A DNA stretch of 64,000 bases, from NCBI RefSeq assembly GCF_900602065.1, contig NZ_UWFN01000263.1, positions 222,277 to 286,276 of the forward strand, given 5' to 3'. This stretch comes from Pseudomonas viridiflava (GTDB lineage Bacteria; Pseudomonadota; Gammaproteobacteria; Pseudomonadales; Pseudomonadaceae). Both the position numbers and the translations under genes were made by a program. Shown here piece by piece: positions 45,501 through 53,828 of the stretch. Within the stretch, counting starts at the first letter, position 1; each line of letters opens with the position of its first letter. Below the pieces are notes generated by a model that worked only from the letters and a program-made list of their open reading frames with translations, was not told the origin of the DNA and did not search any database.

Positions 45501-47274
45501 TTTCACCTTCATGTCGCCAGGCGCCTGCACTGTTGTGCTCCAGTTTTGGAGAAAAACGCCTGCCGCGAGGCGGCTTGATTCGCCATTTATTCAGTGCAGT
45601 GTCCAGCTCTACCCGATAGAACCGGCCTTGCAACCCGATGTATTTGACGCCTTGGTGTTCAAAGATACCTTCTGCGCTGGGCGTCGCACCCGTCGGCAGC
45701 GTGATATCGACAGCGAAGGGCTTGGGGTCCACCGACCATAGGCGCATCTGGCCATTGTCCAGCTTGACCGGGATCATATTGCCCACAAACGAGGAGTCCT
45801 TGATCGCTGGCAGTTCACCTGAAGACGCGGCTTTACCCGCAGCAGCAAACACTGCAAGCATTGCCAGGTTTTCCGCAACGCTGGCCAGGTGTTCAAGGGC
45901 CTGATCCATATCGCCGAGCGCCCATGCTTCGACGCCTTCAAAGGTATCGACCAGCAGTTGCGCCCCCGCGACGACCATCATGAGTTCGCCCAGCACCGGC
46001 ACGAACAAAGCAGCCAGATTGGCCACGTTCATGCCTAACGCCAGGCAGTGAGCCAGCCGCGCACGACGTGACGCTTCATCTTCATCGCCGGTAGGCACAG
46101 CCAACGCTCTGGCATCGTCCTTGATGCGCAGCATTCGCTGAAAATACAAATACTCCAGCAGTGGATAAGGAATGGTCTCGGCGATCGGTTGCAGATCGGC
46201 ATCTGCATCGACCTCTGGCACCAGCCACATTCTGGGTATCAACCCTGTATCCCCTGGCACCCGACGCTCGCGCATCGGCGTCAAGCACGCACGAAGCCTG
46301 CCGAGAAACTCGGCCCTGCGCCGCTGCGCAATAAAACCGGAGAAATAACGCTGATAGTCGCCAGCCCTCAGTTTTGTGCGCAGCTCTTTCACGAACTGAT
46401 CCAGTGAATCGTATTCCTTGAGGGGGGCCGTCGGGTCGCCCGGCATATACACCACACAGCCGCTCAGGCTGCGGGCCTGGAACACCAGAACGTCGCGCAC
46501 GGAAAAACCGAGCAGCGTCAGATGCTGGATATCCAGGGCCTGCGCCCGCCCCTGCTCCGCCCGGTGCCCGATGGCTGACAGGACTGAACGATAAGCCTCC
46601 CAGGAAAGCACATCGCGCCCTTGCATGTAGGCAAGGTGCGCCTCGACATACAAGGCATTACGCACTTGATGACTCAGCACATCCTTGATCTGCGTAGTAC
46701 CCAGCGCACCCGTCGCCAGCGGGCCTGAAACCGGCTCCAATACAGACTTGAGATGATTCTGGTATTGACCGCCAATATCCAGGCTTCGACATAACGCCAT
46801 GAACTTCGCTGGCGATACCTTCAGGGCATGAGGGTAACTGGCACCCGAAGCGAAGTTCGCAAGATTGGGCTTGCCGTGATAAATCACCGAGTCGCCAGTG
46901 ACTTCATCAACCTCCTCCTGATGGTAGTTCTGCAACGCAGCTTCCAGTAACGATTGCACGGTAAAGCGGCGCTCCACCAACTTGCTTGGCAGCGGCAACC
47001 AAGTGTCCGCAAAACGGACATGGCGAAAGTGATCACGGTCGATATCCAGGCCCGGCCCGAATGCCTCGTTGAGCGCACGGGTCAGTAAAGGGCGGGCGAA
47101 GGCCATTAGATCCTGCATACCGCTCAGGGCCTTGCTCACCTGCTCGCGAAGGTGATGGCTGCGCAACATGTCGCGATGCAATCGCTGACGCAGTTCAGCG
47201 GTGGTATAGACGTACCAGGATGGCAGGGTATTTTTGATGTGACGCTGGTGGGGTTGGATTACAGGTTTTCTCAT
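42541..47274 (-). CDS. Large LRR protein with C-terminal NEL-type E3 ubiquitin ligase domain (effector/toxin candidate)
   Basis: A 1577-residue protein. The first ~950 residues resemble the dermonecrotic-toxin-like N-terminal domain (DUF6543) of Pseudomonas proteins, including a hydrophobic stretch near 405-440 (NVANLAALFVPVLGELMMVV). Leucine-rich repeats follow at about 1000-1160 (LENLDLTGLSDMPDLP, LQTLDISDNQIVHLP), then an acidic linker and a NEL domain to the end, with the catalytic Cys1336 in QTCEDGARLIF, the CxD pattern of IpaH/SspH ligases. Such ligases ubiquitinate eukaryotic proteins, so the target is probably a host. No export signal, hrp box (GGAACC-N16-CCAC) or chaperone gene is visible nearby. 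It is flanked by REP repeats and the 176-bp element, between pap and mnmC, suggesting accessory insertion. ATAGGAG precedes the start. Confidence 0.85.
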   Translation of the reverse strand: MRKPVIQPHQRHIKNTLPSWYVYTTAELRQRLHRDMLRSHHLREQVSKALSGMQDLMAFARPLLTRALNEAFGPGLDIDRDHFRHVRFADTWLPLPSKLVERRFTVQSLLEAALQNYHQEEVDEVTGDSVIYHGKPNLANFASGASYPHALKVSPAKFMALCRSLDIGGQYQNHLKSVLEPVSGPLATGALGTTQIKDVLSHQVRNALYVEAHLAYMQGRDVLSWEAYRSVLSAIGHRAEQGRAQALDIQHLTLLGFSVRDVLVFQARSLSGCVVYMPGDPTAPLKEYDSLDQFVKELRTKLRAGDYQRYFSGFIAQRRRAEFLGRLRACLTPMRERRVPGDTGLIPRMWLVPEVDADADLQPIAETIPYPLLEYLYFQRMLRIKDDARALAVPTGDEDEASRRARLAHCLALGMNVANLAALFVPVLGELMMVVAGAQLLVDTFEGVEAWALGDMDQALEHLASVAENLAMLAVFAAAGKAASSGELPAIKDSSFVGNMIPVKLDNGQMRLWSVDPKPFAVDITLPTGATPSAEGIFEHQGVKYIGLQGRFYRVELDTALNKWRIKPPRGRRFSPKLEHNSAGAWRHEGENPLLWDLKTSFRRLGYSVTDLSAQAVEDVLSVTGTDQALLTTLHLENQPPPGALTDTVERFALNERVMQMNAESAPLLFERLNQVREASNDPLVQLIRRDFPGMTGAAARELLLEASAEQLGAMQTTQSIPVNIAGRARGYLQQTRINQALEGFFLQSRAGSPDTLKLSLHGLKQLPGWPADLRIEIRDGAFGGPLLEGVGERSTTRRRILVKQGNRYTPCDTTGKELAPQGEFFTAVVNALPGDVLRDIGITEAAALSKRIVSEATGQRGRVAQTLGLQEITPGFRGPTRLADRRLGYELSGRGAALPDLPVESVDLITAMNILYPEAPDLATHVQNLMLRGWDIPQLVEMTRARLQSWEVMRSALEGWVNPSGPGPSISNERLAVRRVVADALGRTWRFSDLLSPMHSRNLLLENLDLTGLSDMPDLPAHYSQVHYLTLNTVTGEAEDINRFLGRFPAVNRLEILGRGLTAIPEGIAGMEDLVHLSLERMGLTIDQQSMDLFMRMRALDDLDLTGNILGEITDVGRLRISTLWLNETGLTQWPAWVDSLPLQTLDISDNQIVHLPDYILDNSMGQPSQMTIHAYDNPIDNEELRRFWVNDRGYDMTYRLEYDFPEDIRDLVVDTTSSDDEASSDEDVDWHTHNAGHTPLAPPVPVADIWVVEGRTELNSRLSVAWQTVEEAADAPNLLILLQRLQEAPDFQRFHEELANDVMRVLEAAAENPTLRAELEVMANDRLFGADQTCEDGARLIFSDIQVAVYAQRELQEVPEAQHTEVLFRVMRGLFRLNEVQAIADLEIASRESRGVHVDHAEVRMAYRIGLAPDLNLPGQPLSMAWSRLASVDRQAILAARRLVLEREIGDEFVTYALADRRWTERLRAEHQADLVRVTASIREQMDALEEHPPIDIAEDLRRRSEVNARLVAAQFANDLQAVVRENHELEQLIANPPIDNDEYDRQGRALIASLNAAEKALLEQLIHNMRQRWF

Positions 47275-47451
47275 TGCATGACTCCTATAGAAGAGTCTGC
47301 ACGTGATCAGGTTTAGTCGTGCCTAAGGGGGTAGATAGTTAATACCAGCATGGGGCTTTGCGGCTTCATGCCAGGCCATACACTCCGGCTATCCCTTTAG
47401 AAGATCGTACCGAAGCCCTGAAACGGCGTTGTCGTTCAGCAAACACTGGAC

Positions 47452-47544
47452 GTGCGGGACCGGATTCATCCGGGAAAAGGCCAGTGCATCCGGCACATCA
47501 TCGTCGGCTGGAATGCAGCCTTCCCGGATAAATCCGGTCCTACA
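47452..47544. repeat. REP doublet (GGATTCATCCGGGAA variant)
   Basis: GTGCGGGACCGGATTCATCC and its inverse ending AATCCGGTCCTACA, 40-base centre. The 176-bp element begins directly at its right edge. Confidence 0.85.
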
Positions 47545-47720
47545 CAGACTGTGTGAAAACGTAGCGAGCGACGGCAAGACAAGGCAAAAACAGGCGAAAA
47601 ACGGCCGGGGTCGCGTCCGACTCTAGGTGTTCTAAATGAGCATTTTTCGCCTGTTTTTAACGCAGTATTGTGCGCGTAGCACCGAAGGTGCCCAGCCTGC
47701 AGTAGTTTTCACACAGTCTG
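47545..47720. mobile_element. 176-bp MITE-like element, copy 1
   Basis: The terminal inverted repeat CAGACTGTGTGAAAAC bounds 176 bases without coding capacity. Inside are a 16-bp stem (AAAAACAGGCGAAAAA at 47586-47601 with its exact complement at 47643-47658) and a small hairpin GCACC-GAA-GGTGC. A second copy of the same length lies at 60238-60413 with only four differences. No transposase is present, so it would depend on one elsewhere. No clear target duplication was found. Confidence 0.75.
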
Positions 47721-47876
47721 CACAGGTCCTGTGTAGACTCAGATAAATTTAGTGTTATTTGCCAAGCAATCGCCCAGAGCCCCCGACAGCGCTCGCCCGC
47801 AACCTTCAGCAGCGCCTACAGGTGTGGTGCTTGCTGCGCTAAGATGCACGCCCCCGCACACAAGCCGAGCCATACC
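47721..47876. other. Short gap before mnmC with a decayed REP unit
   Basis: Between the 176-bp element and mnmC lies a degenerate single REP half, CGCAACCTTCAGCAGCGCCT followed by ACAGG at about 47801-47825. Nothing else is recognisable. Confidence 0.4.
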
Positions 47877-49853
47877 GTGACCATCACCCGCCATGCCCAG
47901 ATCGACTGGGACGAACAGGGCAACCCTCTTTCCCGGGAGTTCTCCGACGTCTACTTCGCGACCGGGGCAGGCCTTGAAGAAACCCGACACGTATTTCTGG
48001 TGCAAAACGATCTGCGTGATCGTTTCAGCGCATTGCCGTTGGGCGGTCGGTTGGTGATTGGCGAGACGGGCTTCGGGACCGGGCTGAATTTTCTCTGCGC
48101 CTGGCAACTGTTCGCCGAGTGCGCCCCCGCATCGGCCCGACTGCACTTTGTCAGCGTCGAAAAATTCCCGCTGAGCCAGTCAGACCTCAAGCGCGCCCTC
48201 GCACTGTGGCCAGAGCTGTTGCCCTTTTCCGAGCCGTTACTGGAGCAGTATGTGGCGGTGCATGAGGGTTTTCAGCGTCTGGTGTTCGACGACGGACGCG
48301 TGACGCTGACCCTGCTGATCGGTGATGTGCTGGACATGCTGCCGCAGCTGGACGGGCAAATTGACGCGTGGTTTCTGGATGGCTTCGCTCCGGCGAAAAA
48401 CCCGGAAATGTGGACACCCGAGTTGTTCGCCGAACTGGCCCGACTGGCTGCGCCGAACTCGACGATTGGTACCTTCACCAGTACTGGCTGGGTACGCCGT
48501 GCGCTGAATGCCGCACGCTTCAAAATGAAGCGAGTGCCTGGCATTGGTCACAAATGGGAAGTGCTGCGCGGCACCTTCCTTGGCTGGCCGGAAGAGGCAC
48601 CGCCAGTGCCAGCGAGCAAACCCTGGTTCTCCCGCCCTGCGCCGCTGACCGGCGACCGGAAAGCACTAGTCATTGGCGGCGGCATGGCTGGCTGCACCAC
48701 CGCTGCAAGCCTTGCGGCAAGGGGCTGGCGAGTGACCTTGATAGAACGCCACAGCGACCTTGCGCAGGAAGCGTCGGGTAATCCACAAGGTGTGCTTTAC
48801 CTGAAGCTATCGGCCCACGGCACGGCGTTGTCGCAACTGATACTCAGTGGTTTTGGTTATACCCGGCGCATTCTCGAACGTCTGCAAAGGGGCGTGGACT
48901 GGGATGCCTGCGGTGTGTTGCAACTGGCCTTTAACGACAAGGAAGCCCAGCGCCAGGCGCAACTGGCGGCGGCGTTTCCTGAAGAGTTGTTGCATCAGGT
49001 TGATCAACCGGCCGCCGAAGCACGCAGTGGCATAGCGCTGGAAAATGGCGGTTTGTTCTTCCCTGAGGGGGGCTGGGTGCATCCGCCAGCCTTGTGCCGT
49101 GCGCATGTCGGCCACGAAAATATTCGTTTGCAAACTCATCGAAACATCGTCGAACTGCGCCGTGAATCAGGCCAATGGCAAGCATGGGATGGCGAGGAGT
49201 TGCTGGATCAGGCAGAAGTCGTAGTGCTTGCCGGAGCAGCCGACATCAGGCAATTCCCCTTGAGCGCTTCGTTACCGCTCAAGCGTATTCGCGGACAGAT
49301 CACGCGTTTAACGCAAACCGAGGCCAGCAAAGCGCTGAACACAGTGGTCTGTGCTGAAGGCTACGTCGCTCCGGCAAGGTTGGGTGAACATACCTTGGGG
49401 GCCAGTTTTGATTTCACCAATGAAGACTTGAGCACCACGACGGCCGATCATCTGGGCAATCTACAGTTATTGCAGGAAATCTCGGCGGACTTGAGTGAGC
49501 GTCTCGGTGTCGCTGGTTTGTCGGCAGAACAGTTAGAGGGGCGAGCTGCTTTCCGGTGTACCAGCCCGGACTATCTGCCGATCATCGGGCCGTTGGCGGA
49601 CAGGGACGCGTTCGTCCAGGCTTATGCCGCCCTTGGCAAGGACGCTCGGCAGATCCCCGAAACGCCCTGCCCTTGGCTGGATGGTTTGTACATCAATAGC
49701 GGTCATGGCTCTCGTGGCCTGATCACCGCGCCCTTGTGCGCCGAGCTACTTGCCGCTTGGCTCGACAATGAGCCGCTGCCATTGCCCCGCAGTGTGGCTG
49801 AGGCGTGTCATCCGAATCGGTTTATGTTGCGGGAGTTGATTCGGGGGAAATAG
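47877..49853 (+). CDS. mnmC: Bifunctional tRNA mnm5s2U biosynthesis protein MnmC
   Basis: Completes 5-methylaminomethyl-2-thiouridine at the wobble base of certain tRNAs. It has 658 residues: an N-terminal SAM-dependent methyltransferase (ETGFGTGLNFLCAWQLF; DAWFLDGFAPAKNPEMW) and a C-terminal FAD-dependent oxidase from about 260 (VIGGGMAGCTTAASLAARGW; SGNPQGVLYLKL; YINSGHGSRGL). GTG 47877 gives MTITRHAQIDWDEQG, like other MnmC N-termini; ATG 47844 is a possible longer start. Neither has a strong ribosome site. Confidence 0.93.
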   Translation: MTITRHAQIDWDEQGNPLSREFSDVYFATGAGLEETRHVFLVQNDLRDRFSALPLGGRLVIGETGFGTGLNFLCAWQLFAECAPASARLHFVSVEKFPLSQSDLKRALALWPELLPFSEPLLEQYVAVHEGFQRLVFDDGRVTLTLLIGDVLDMLPQLDGQIDAWFLDGFAPAKNPEMWTPELFAELARLAAPNSTIGTFTSTGWVRRALNAARFKMKRVPGIGHKWEVLRGTFLGWPEEAPPVPASKPWFSRPAPLTGDRKALVIGGGMAGCTTAASLAARGWRVTLIERHSDLAQEASGNPQGVLYLKLSAHGTALSQLILSGFGYTRRILERLQRGVDWDACGVLQLAFNDKEAQRQAQLAAAFPEELLHQVDQPAAEARSGIALENGGLFFPEGGWVHPPALCRAHVGHENIRLQTHRNIVELRRESGQWQAWDGEELLDQAEVVVLAGAADIRQFPLSASLPLKRIRGQITRLTQTEASKALNTVVCAEGYVAPARLGEHTLGASFDFTNEDLSTTTADHLGNLQLLQEISADLSERLGVAGLSAEQLEGRAAFRCTSPDYLPIIGPLADRDAFVQAYAALGKDARQIPETPCPWLDGLYINSGHGSRGLITAPLCAELLAAWLDNEPLPLPRSVAEACHPNRFMLRELIRGK

Positions 49854-49889
49854 TTACGACTTGGCTTGGCCTGGTCGCGCTCGGGTTCA

Positions 49890-50634
49890 GTGTACATATC
49901 CGTTGATGAGGTAACGGCTAGTATTGGTTGCGCTTTTACAGCGCGTCACTTTCGAAAATCCGGAAGCCGGCCCAGACAAAAGTAACCAAAGCGCTCTTGC
50001 CCCACCACTGGGTGCCTCGCTGGTGCTCGGCATGCCCGTAATCCGACATTGCTGCGTGGGGCCGCCGCCACCGGCCATCCATGGCCTGAGGCGGCTAAAC
50101 CGGCATCCCTGCCGGTTAGCCCCACGCAGCAATGTCGAATTCCGGCCGGCGTGGTTTAACGGGGCGCCTCAGATCAAAATCAAAAGCAGATCAAAAACAG
50201 CGGTTTCACCGCGGAACGGTAGGAGCGAACTTGTTCGCGAGACGTCACCACAACCAACGCATTTGACATCTGACACACCGCTTCGCAGCCTTCGGCAGCT
50301 CCTACAGAAAACCGGAAAGCTCACACAACCAGGTCGGCTGTCAGGCCGCCGCGCTTCTGATTTTGATCTGAGGCGCCCCGTTAAATCACGCTGGCCGAAC
50401 GCAGATTCTGAAGCGTGGGCAACCCGGCAGGACGCCGGGTTAGCCGCATTGGGCCATGGATGGCCCGTTGCGGCGGCCCACGCTTCAGGATCTGCGGGCG
50501 GGTACACCGAGCACCAGCGAGGTGCCAAGTGATGGGGCAAGAGCGTTTTGCTTACTTTTGGGCTCTTTTCAAAAGTGAGGCGCTGTAAAAGCGCAACCAA
50601 TATCAGCCATGAACGCAAAAACGGATATGTACAC
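49890..50634. repeat. 745-bp element of two inverted hairpin-rich repeats with TACATATCC ends
   Basis: The ends GTGTACATATCCGTT and AACGGATATGTACAC are exact inverses. The two arms (about 49890-50192 and 50350-50634) align in inverse orientation through shared blocks (TTGGTTGCGCTTTTACAGCG, GCTCTTGCCCCA, CCTCGCTGGTGCTCGG, GCCATCCATGGCC, TTTAACGGGGCGCCTCAGAT). Each arm contains a large self-complementary module, 50044-50137 on the left and 50400-50496 on the right, whose outer stems differ in sequence but each pair almost perfectly. A mixed REP doublet occupies the centre. ORFs here are short and lack protein-family features. Confidence 0.8.
50219..50307. repeat. Chimeric REP doublet
   Basis: The left unit is GGTAGGAGCGAACTTGTTCG (GCGAA type), the right unit is CTTCGCAGCCTTCGGCAGCT followed by CCTACAG (GCTGCCGAAGG type). 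The halves belong to different REP classes and pair only at the tips. It sits at the centre of the 745-bp element. Confidence 0.75.
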
Positions 50635-50677
50635 AATATTGCTATCCTCCCCTCCCAACCCGCCAATCGAGCCCCCC

Positions 50678-51346
50678 ATGCTTGAAGTAAAAAATGTCTT
50701 CAAGAGCTACGCCACTGCCCAAGGTCCACTGGCAGTTTTGCGTGGAGTGGATTTATCTCTGCAGAAAGGCAGCAGTCTCGCCTTGATGGGCGAATCCGGC
50801 AGCGGCAAAAGCACGTTACTGCATATGGTGGCCGGCCTTGATCAGGCCGACGAGGGGCAGATCGAGATTGCCGGGCAGCGGCTGGATCTTATGAGCGAAT
50901 CACAACTCGCCAACTGGCGCCGTACGGAAATCGGCCTGGTGTTTCAGCAATTCAACCTGATCGGCAGCCTCAAGGTTGAAGACAATCTGGCATTTCAGGC
51001 GCGGTTGGCCGGGCGTTATGAGCCGCAATGGCAGGCGCAACTGGTGGAACGACTGGGTCTTGGTGACTTGCTCAAACGCTATCCCGAGCAACTGTCAGGC
51101 GGCCAACAACAGCGGGTTGCGATTGGCCGGGCGCTGGCGTCTCGACCGGGTCTGCTGCTGGCCGATGAGCCCACCGGCAACCTCGATGAAGCCACCAGCG
51201 ATGAAGTCCTGCAATTGCTCCTGGACCTGCTGGCCGACAGCTCCATCAGCCTGTTGATGGTCACCCACAGCCCTCGAGTGGCCGAGCGACTGGCTCAGAA
51301 AGTGATCCTGCATCATGGCCGTCTGGCAACCGAGAGCGGTCGCTGA
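50678..51346 (+). CDS. ABC transporter ATP-binding protein (LolD/MacB type)
   Basis: A 222-residue ATPase: Walker A GESGSGKST near 38-46, Q-loop VFQQFNLIG, signature QLSGGQQQRVAIGRAL, Walker B LLLADEPTGNLD and H-loop VTHS, the type that pairs with FtsX-like permeases as a mechanotransmission exporter rather than importer. ATG 50678 starts MLEVKNVFKSYATAQG; the longer reading begins in the upstream repeat. One base separates its stop from the permease start. Confidence 0.92.
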   Translation: MLEVKNVFKSYATAQGPLAVLRGVDLSLQKGSSLALMGESGSGKSTLLHMVAGLDQADEGQIEIAGQRLDLMSESQLANWRRTEIGLVFQQFNLIGSLKVEDNLAFQARLAGRYEPQWQAQLVERLGLGDLLKRYPEQLSGGQQQRVAIGRALASRPGLLLADEPTGNLDEATSDEVLQLLLDLLADSSISLLMVTHSPRVAERLAQKVILHHGRLATESGR

Positions 51347-51347
51347 A

Positions 51348-53828
51348 GTGCGGGTTTTCTACTGGACGCTGCGGGCCCTGCTCAGCCACTGGCGACGTCA
51401 CCCGGTGCAGTTTTTCAGCGTACTGACGGGACTGTGGCTGGCCACTGCGCTGTTGACCGGTGTGCAAGCGCTCAACAGTCAGGCGCGGCAGAGCTACGCC
51501 CAGGCCAGCCAACTGATCGGCGGCGAACCGCAAAGCAGTCTGGCCACCGCCAACAACGGGGCGTTCTCGCAGGACGTCTTTATCAGTCTGCGCCGTGAGG
51601 GCTGGCCGGTGTCGCCCGTGGTACAGGGCCGGATCTCCCTTCGAGGGCTGGAAGGCCGCCGTGTGCAACTGATGGGCATTGAACCGGTGTCATTGCCCAG
51701 CGGTACAGCGGTGGCCGGACAGACACTTGATCTGAACGGGATCGTTGATTTCCTCACCCCACCCGGCCAGACCTGGATCGCGACCCAGACACTGCAAGCG
51801 CTGGGCCTACATGAGGGGCAACAACCACTGACCAGCAACGGCCAGCGCCTGCCACCGCTGCACAGTCGAGTCGGCATGGCGCCCGGCGTACTGCTCACGG
51901 ATATCGGCTTCGCTCAGCCATTGCTGCAGATGCCCAATCAAGTGTCACGTCTGCTGCTGCCCAAAGACTTCGCCGCGAGCAATCCGCCTTTACCAGCTGA
52001 ATTGAACGGCCTGCTTCAACTGAAGAAAAGCGGCGAAGAGAACAATCTGACGCGCCTCACTGAAAGTTTCCACCTGAACCTGAACGCATTGGGCGTGCTG
52101 GCCTTCATCGTGGGTCTGTTCATTGTGCATGCGGCCATCGGTCTGGCGCTGGAGCAGCGCCGGGGTCTGCTGCGCAACCTTCGCGCCTGCGGGGTCAGCG
52201 CCAGAATGCTGATTGCAGCGCTGGGCATGGAGTTAGGGGTTTTGGCCCTGCTCGGCGGGCTGCTCGGGATTGCCAGTGGCTATCTGTTGGCGAGTCTGCT
52301 GCTGCCCGATGTTGCTGCCAGCCTGCGCGGCTTGTATGGCGCTGAGGTCGCCGGGCAACTGAGCCTGAGTCCGGTCTGGTGGCTGGGCGGCCTTGGCTTG
52401 AGTGTGTTGGGTGCATTGCTGGCTGGCGTCAGCAGTTTGCTGCGTGCGGCGCGCCTGCCCTTGCTGGCACTGGCCAACCCACAGGCCTGGCATCAGGCCC
52501 ACAGCCGCTGGTTGCGCCGCCAGGGCTGGGTGGCTGGCGGTGCCGCAATCATTGCACTGGCCGCACTGGTGCTGGGTGACAGCCTCGCGGCTGGCTTTGT
52601 GTTGACAGGTGCCCTGCTGCTGGCTGCGGCTCTGGGCCTGCCGGTGGTGCTCAACAGTCTGCTCAAGGTGTTACTGGGGCGCAGTCGTTCAGTATTGGGC
52701 CAATGGTTTCTGGCTGATTGCCGTCAGCAACTGCCCGCCCTGAGCCTGGCATTGATGGCCTTGCTGCTCGCGCTGGCGGCCAATATCGGAGCTGGGAGCA
52801 TGACGTCCGGCTTCCGGCAAACCTTCGGCAACTGGCTGGAACAAAGGCTGACTGCCGAGTTGTACGTCACCCCGCAAAATGCCGCCCAAGCGCCCGAGCT
52901 GCAAGCCTGGCTCGCGCAGCAACCCAGCGTTGGCGCGATACTGCCTAACTGGCAAGTGGCGGTTCAACTGGAGGGTTGGCCAGCGGACCTGTTCGGCGTG
53001 GTGGATCATTCAACCTACCGCGAACATTGGCCACTGCTGGAGGCCGCCAGCGGCGATCCGTGGGACCAACTGGTCCAGAGTGATAGCGTGATGATCAGCG
53101 AACAACTGGCCCGTCGCCTGAAACTGAGCGTCGGCGAAAGCCTGGTGATTCCCGCCCCGGACGGCCAGTGGACGCCACGCATCGTGGGTGTCTACGCCGA
53201 CTACGGCAATCCCAAAGGCCACTTGCTGGTCAACGCGCAACGCTTGCTGAGCCACTGGCCACAACTGGCTGCCAATCGCTTCAACCTGCGCATCGATCCG
53301 GCCGTCGTGCCCGCGCTGGTCAGCGAGCTGCAACGACGATTCGCGCTGGACGACAACCACATCATTGATCAGACCCAACTCAAAGGCTGGTCCACGCAGA
53401 TCTTTGAACGCACCTTCGCGGCTACCGCCGCGCTGAACAGCCTGACCCTCGCCGTCGCGGGCATCGCATTGTTCATCAGCCTGCTGACCCAGAGTCAAAG
53501 CCGCCTCGGCCAACTCGCGCCGTTGTGGGCGCTGGGTGTCACACGTCGCCAGTTGATGCTGCTCAACCTCGGCCAGACCTGGTTGTTGGCGGTACTGACA
53601 CTGATCCTGGCCTTGCCACTGGGCTTGCTGCTGGCGTGGTGCCTGGATGCCGTGATCAACGTGCAGGCCTTCGGCTGGCGCTTGCCGCTGCATATCTTCC
53701 CGATGCAGCTCCTGCAATTGGCCGCGCTGGCACTGCTTGCCACCCTGCTCGCCTCTGCATGGCCACTGTTGAAGCTGTCGCGCACTCGCCCTGCCGACCT
53801 GCTGAGGACCTTTGCCAATGAAGCTTAA
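51348..53828 (+). CDS. FtsX-like ABC transporter permease
   Basis: An 826-residue inner-membrane permease with an N-terminal helix (FFSVLTGLWLATALLTGV), a large periplasmic domain and two FtsX blocks with clusters of hydrophobic helices (about 260-460 and 690-810), the duplicated layout of large MacB/FtsX permeases. GTG 51348 is preferred (MRVFYWTLRALLSHWRRHP) because it follows the ABC stop by one base; ATG 51315 would overlap. It acts with the ABC subunit, possibly extracting a lipid or lipoprotein from the inner membrane. Confidence 0.9.
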   Translation: MRVFYWTLRALLSHWRRHPVQFFSVLTGLWLATALLTGVQALNSQARQSYAQASQLIGGEPQSSLATANNGAFSQDVFISLRREGWPVSPVVQGRISLRGLEGRRVQLMGIEPVSLPSGTAVAGQTLDLNGIVDFLTPPGQTWIATQTLQALGLHEGQQPLTSNGQRLPPLHSRVGMAPGVLLTDIGFAQPLLQMPNQVSRLLLPKDFAASNPPLPAELNGLLQLKKSGEENNLTRLTESFHLNLNALGVLAFIVGLFIVHAAIGLALEQRRGLLRNLRACGVSARMLIAALGMELGVLALLGGLLGIASGYLLASLLLPDVAASLRGLYGAEVAGQLSLSPVWWLGGLGLSVLGALLAGVSSLLRAARLPLLALANPQAWHQAHSRWLRRQGWVAGGAAIIALAALVLGDSLAAGFVLTGALLLAAALGLPVVLNSLLKVLLGRSRSVLGQWFLADCRQQLPALSLALMALLLALAANIGAGSMTSGFRQTFGNWLEQRLTAELYVTPQNAAQAPELQAWLAQQPSVGAILPNWQVAVQLEGWPADLFGVVDHSTYREHWPLLEAASGDPWDQLVQSDSVMISEQLARRLKLSVGESLVIPAPDGQWTPRIVGVYADYGNPKGHLLVNAQRLLSHWPQLAANRFNLRIDPAVVPALVSELQRRFALDDNHIIDQTQLKGWSTQIFERTFAATAALNSLTLAVAGIALFISLLTQSQSRLGQLAPLWALGVTRRQLMLLNLGQTWLLAVLTLILALPLGLLLAWCLDAVINVQAFGWRLPLHIFPMQLLQLAALALLATLLASAWPLLKLSRTRPADLLRTFANEA

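Noticed and set aside
47275..47450. hrp box upstream of the NEL gene
   Set aside because: No GGAACC followed by CCAC at 15-16 bases is present on the coding strand, so type III control cannot be claimed.
49924..50532. 202-codon ORF in the 745-bp element
   Set aside because: Consists of palindromic repeat sequence and REP units, with no protein-like composition; treated as non-coding repeat.
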